DNA of 64,000 nt from RH-AL1 sp965249685. GTDB lineage: Bacteria > Pseudomonadota > Alphaproteobacteria > Rhizobiales > Beijerinckiaceae. A model generated the notes under the pieces. That model searched no databases. It was not told the origin of the DNA and was given only the letters and a program-made list of their open reading frames with translations. The position numbers were made by a program, and so were the translations under genes. The stretch spans positions 806,001 through 870,000 of the forward strand of contig CBDFMN010000003.1 of NCBI GenBank assembly GCA_965249685.1, written 5' to 3'. Below, one piece after another: positions 62,776 through 64,000 of this stretch (position 1 is its first letter; every line of letters begins with the position of its first letter).

Positions 62776-64000
62776 GTGACGGTCGTCGGGTCCAAGTTTC
62801 AACGTCGCGATGTCTTGAAGTTAGCAGTGGGAGGTGCGGCAGGCGCGTTACCAGCGTTGCTGTGCGACCCCGCGTCAGCCCAGGCGCCACCCCCTCCCGC
62901 CGTGCCGCCAGCTAGCTCGGATGCGGCGCCTGCGCGGACCTCTTCCGTCGCTGGTCCGGACCTGCCGCTCGCGCCGCCGGTACCGTTCCCGCAAGGCACC
63001 GTTACCGATATGGCGCGCGCCCTGTCGAAGAAGCCCTTCAAAGCCGTCGCCACAGACCTGCCGGACCCCTTCAAGTCATTGACTTACGAGCAATACGCCG
63101 CGATCCACGCGCGCCCCGAGGCGCGCGTCTGGTCGAGCGAGTCGATCGGCTTCGCCATCGAACCGCTTCACCGCGGCTTCATCTATCCCGGTCCCATCGA
63201 ACTGAACCTGGTGTCCGCGGGCCAGGCCTTTAGGCTCGTCTACGACACCAAGCTGTTCGACTTCGGCGCTTTGCGTCCCAACCCGAAGGCGGGGGACATC
63301 GGCTTCTCCGGCTTCCGCGTCCTCGTCCCGCAGGACAAGGGCGGCTTCCGAGAGATCGCGAGCTTCCAGGGTGCGAATTTCTTCCGCGCTTTGGCCCCGG
63401 GCCAGGTGGCCGGGCTCGTCTCGCGCGCGCTGGCCGTGCGCCTGGCCGACCCGAAGGGCGAAGACGTCCCGGTTTTCCGCGCCATGTGGATCGAGAAGCC
63501 GAGCTTCGTCACCAACGCGCTCGTCCTTCACGCACTGATCGATTCGGAGACGGTCGTCGGTGCGTTCCGCTTCACCATCCATCCCGGCGAGGCAACGATC
63601 ATCGACACGGAATGCACGCTGTTCGCGCGCGTCGCCCTCGACAATGTCGGGCTGGGTACGATCAGCGCGACGCACCTGCTGGGCTTCATGGACCACCGGC
63701 GCTTCGACGACCTGCGTCCGAACGTCAGCGAGGTGTGCGGCCTGCAGATGTACACGGGAGCGGGCGAGTGGCTATGGCGTCCGGTGACCAACCGCGAGAC
63801 GCTGCAAATCTCGACGTTCATCGACGACAAGCCGCGCGGCTTCGGCTTCCTGCTGCGCGACCGCGCCTTTGAGGATTACGACGACGAGGACCAGCATTGG
63901 GAAAAGCGGCCGTCGCTTTGGATCGAGCCGCTCGGCGAGTGGGGCCAGGGCGGCGTGCAACTCATCGAGATCCCCACCGAATCCGAGGGAAACGACAACA
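62776..64000 (+). CDS. Glucan biosynthesis protein OpgG/OpgD family (MdoG), 3' end beyond window
   Basis: Periplasmic protein for osmoregulated glucan synthesis. 408 codons are visible with no stop before the window ends; the family is about 500 or more. It begins at GTG 62776, with GGAG 5 bases before it. The N terminus carries a twin-arginine signal (QRRDVLKLAVGGAAGALPALL), then a Pro/Ala linker. The MdoG domain starts near FKSLTYEQYAAIHARPEARVW and includes GFAIEPLHRGFIYP and GASRF-like FGALRPNP. The Tat signal matches E. coli OpgD more than OpgG, which uses Sec, so OpgD is possible. Confidence 0.88.
   Translation, partial: MTVVGSKFQRRDVLKLAVGGAAGALPALLCDPASAQAPPPPAVPPASSDAAPARTSSVAGPDLPLAPPVPFPQGTVTDMARALSKKPFKAVATDLPDPFKSLTYEQYAAIHARPEARVWSSESIGFAIEPLHRGFIYPGPIELNLVSAGQAFRLVYDTKLFDFGALRPNPKAGDIGFSGFRVLVPQDKGGFREIASFQGANFFRALAPGQVAGLVSRALAVRLADPKGEDVPVFRAMWIEKPSFVTNALVLHALIDSETVVGAFRFTIHPGEATIIDTECTLFARVALDNVGLGTISATHLLGFMDHRRFDDLRPNVSEVCGLQMYTGAGEWLWRPVTNRETLQISTFIDDKPRGFGFLLRDRAFEDYDDEDQHWEKRPSLWIEPLGEWGQGGVQLIEIPTESEGNDN

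Overview
The window is high-GC chromosomal DNA with the gene content and order of an alphaproteobacterium, most likely of the order Hyphomicrobiales (Rhizobiales). Diagnostic points are a lipoyl-bearing PDH E1-beta, fused IspDF, the dusB-ntrB-ntrC-ntrY-ntrX-hfq-hflX order, the PleD/DivK pair, EipB (DUF1849), a short ProS without an editing insertion, DUF983/DUF3572/DUF2946 proteins and a DPBB lipoprotein next to dacC-tmk-holB-metG-tatD. The genus cannot be fixed from the sequence. I found no rRNA, tRNA, CRISPR array, phage, insertion sequence or toxin/defence island. The window is almost entirely core genome.

Layout. 0.1-5.6 kb: pyruvate dehydrogenase operon pdhA-pdhB-pdhC-lpdA. 5.8-9.7 kb: small DMT transporter, lipA (supplies the lipoate used by PDH), a COQ10/RatA-like protein, and pncC/cinA-ispDF on the minus strand. 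9.8-20.1 kb: dusB, the two nitrogen two-component systems NtrBC and NtrYX, a D-amino-acid-transaminase-like gene, hfq and hflX. 20.1-21.7 kb: mazG and a double cold-shock-domain protein. 21.65-22.05 kb: a gene-poor, AT-rich stretch holding a very good candidate for the chromosome-dimer resolution site dif. 22.05-28.2 kb: tightly coupled minus-strand operon dacC-tmk-holB-metG-tatD-MBL hydrolase. 28.3-32.6 kb: rlpA, xth, a DUF72 protein and a zinc-less MDR oxidoreductase. 32.6-39.6 kb: potassium channel, dprA, plsY, a Cache-GGDEF cyclase and pyrC'-pyrB, all minus strand. 39.8-46.9 kb: topA-rnr-DUF983-MFS-rpmG, plus strand, closed by a clear intrinsic terminator. 47.5-49.7 kb: pleD-divK and DUF3572. 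49.7-56.4 kb: eipB, ridA, a glycerophosphodiesterase, two tiny exported proteins, a PilZ protein, lolD-lolC and proS. 56.5-59.3 kb: a copper-type cluster (copD, copC, an unknown outer-membrane-like protein, DUF2946). 59.4-64 kb: glmS, glmU and the start of a Tat-exported OpgG/OpgD glucan gene that runs off the window.

How it fits together. Central metabolism (PDH and lipoate), nitrogen signalling, RNA regulation (Hfq, HflX, RNase R), envelope building (GlmS/GlmU, DacC, RlpA, PlsY, Lol, EipB, OpgG) and cell-cycle/c-di-GMP signalling (DivK, PleD, Cache-GGDEF, PilZ) are all present. The most interesting signal is not a gene. A dif-like 28-mer at 22002-22029 coincides with a reversal of the strand bias of GGGNAGGG (KOPS-like) octamers and a shift in gene direction, so this window probably contains the replication terminus. 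I found no convincing wholly new multi-gene system. The best candidates for undescribed biology are the uncharacterised parts of the copper-type cluster, the direct-repeat promoter region between glmU and opgG, and the degenerate-active-site enzymes.
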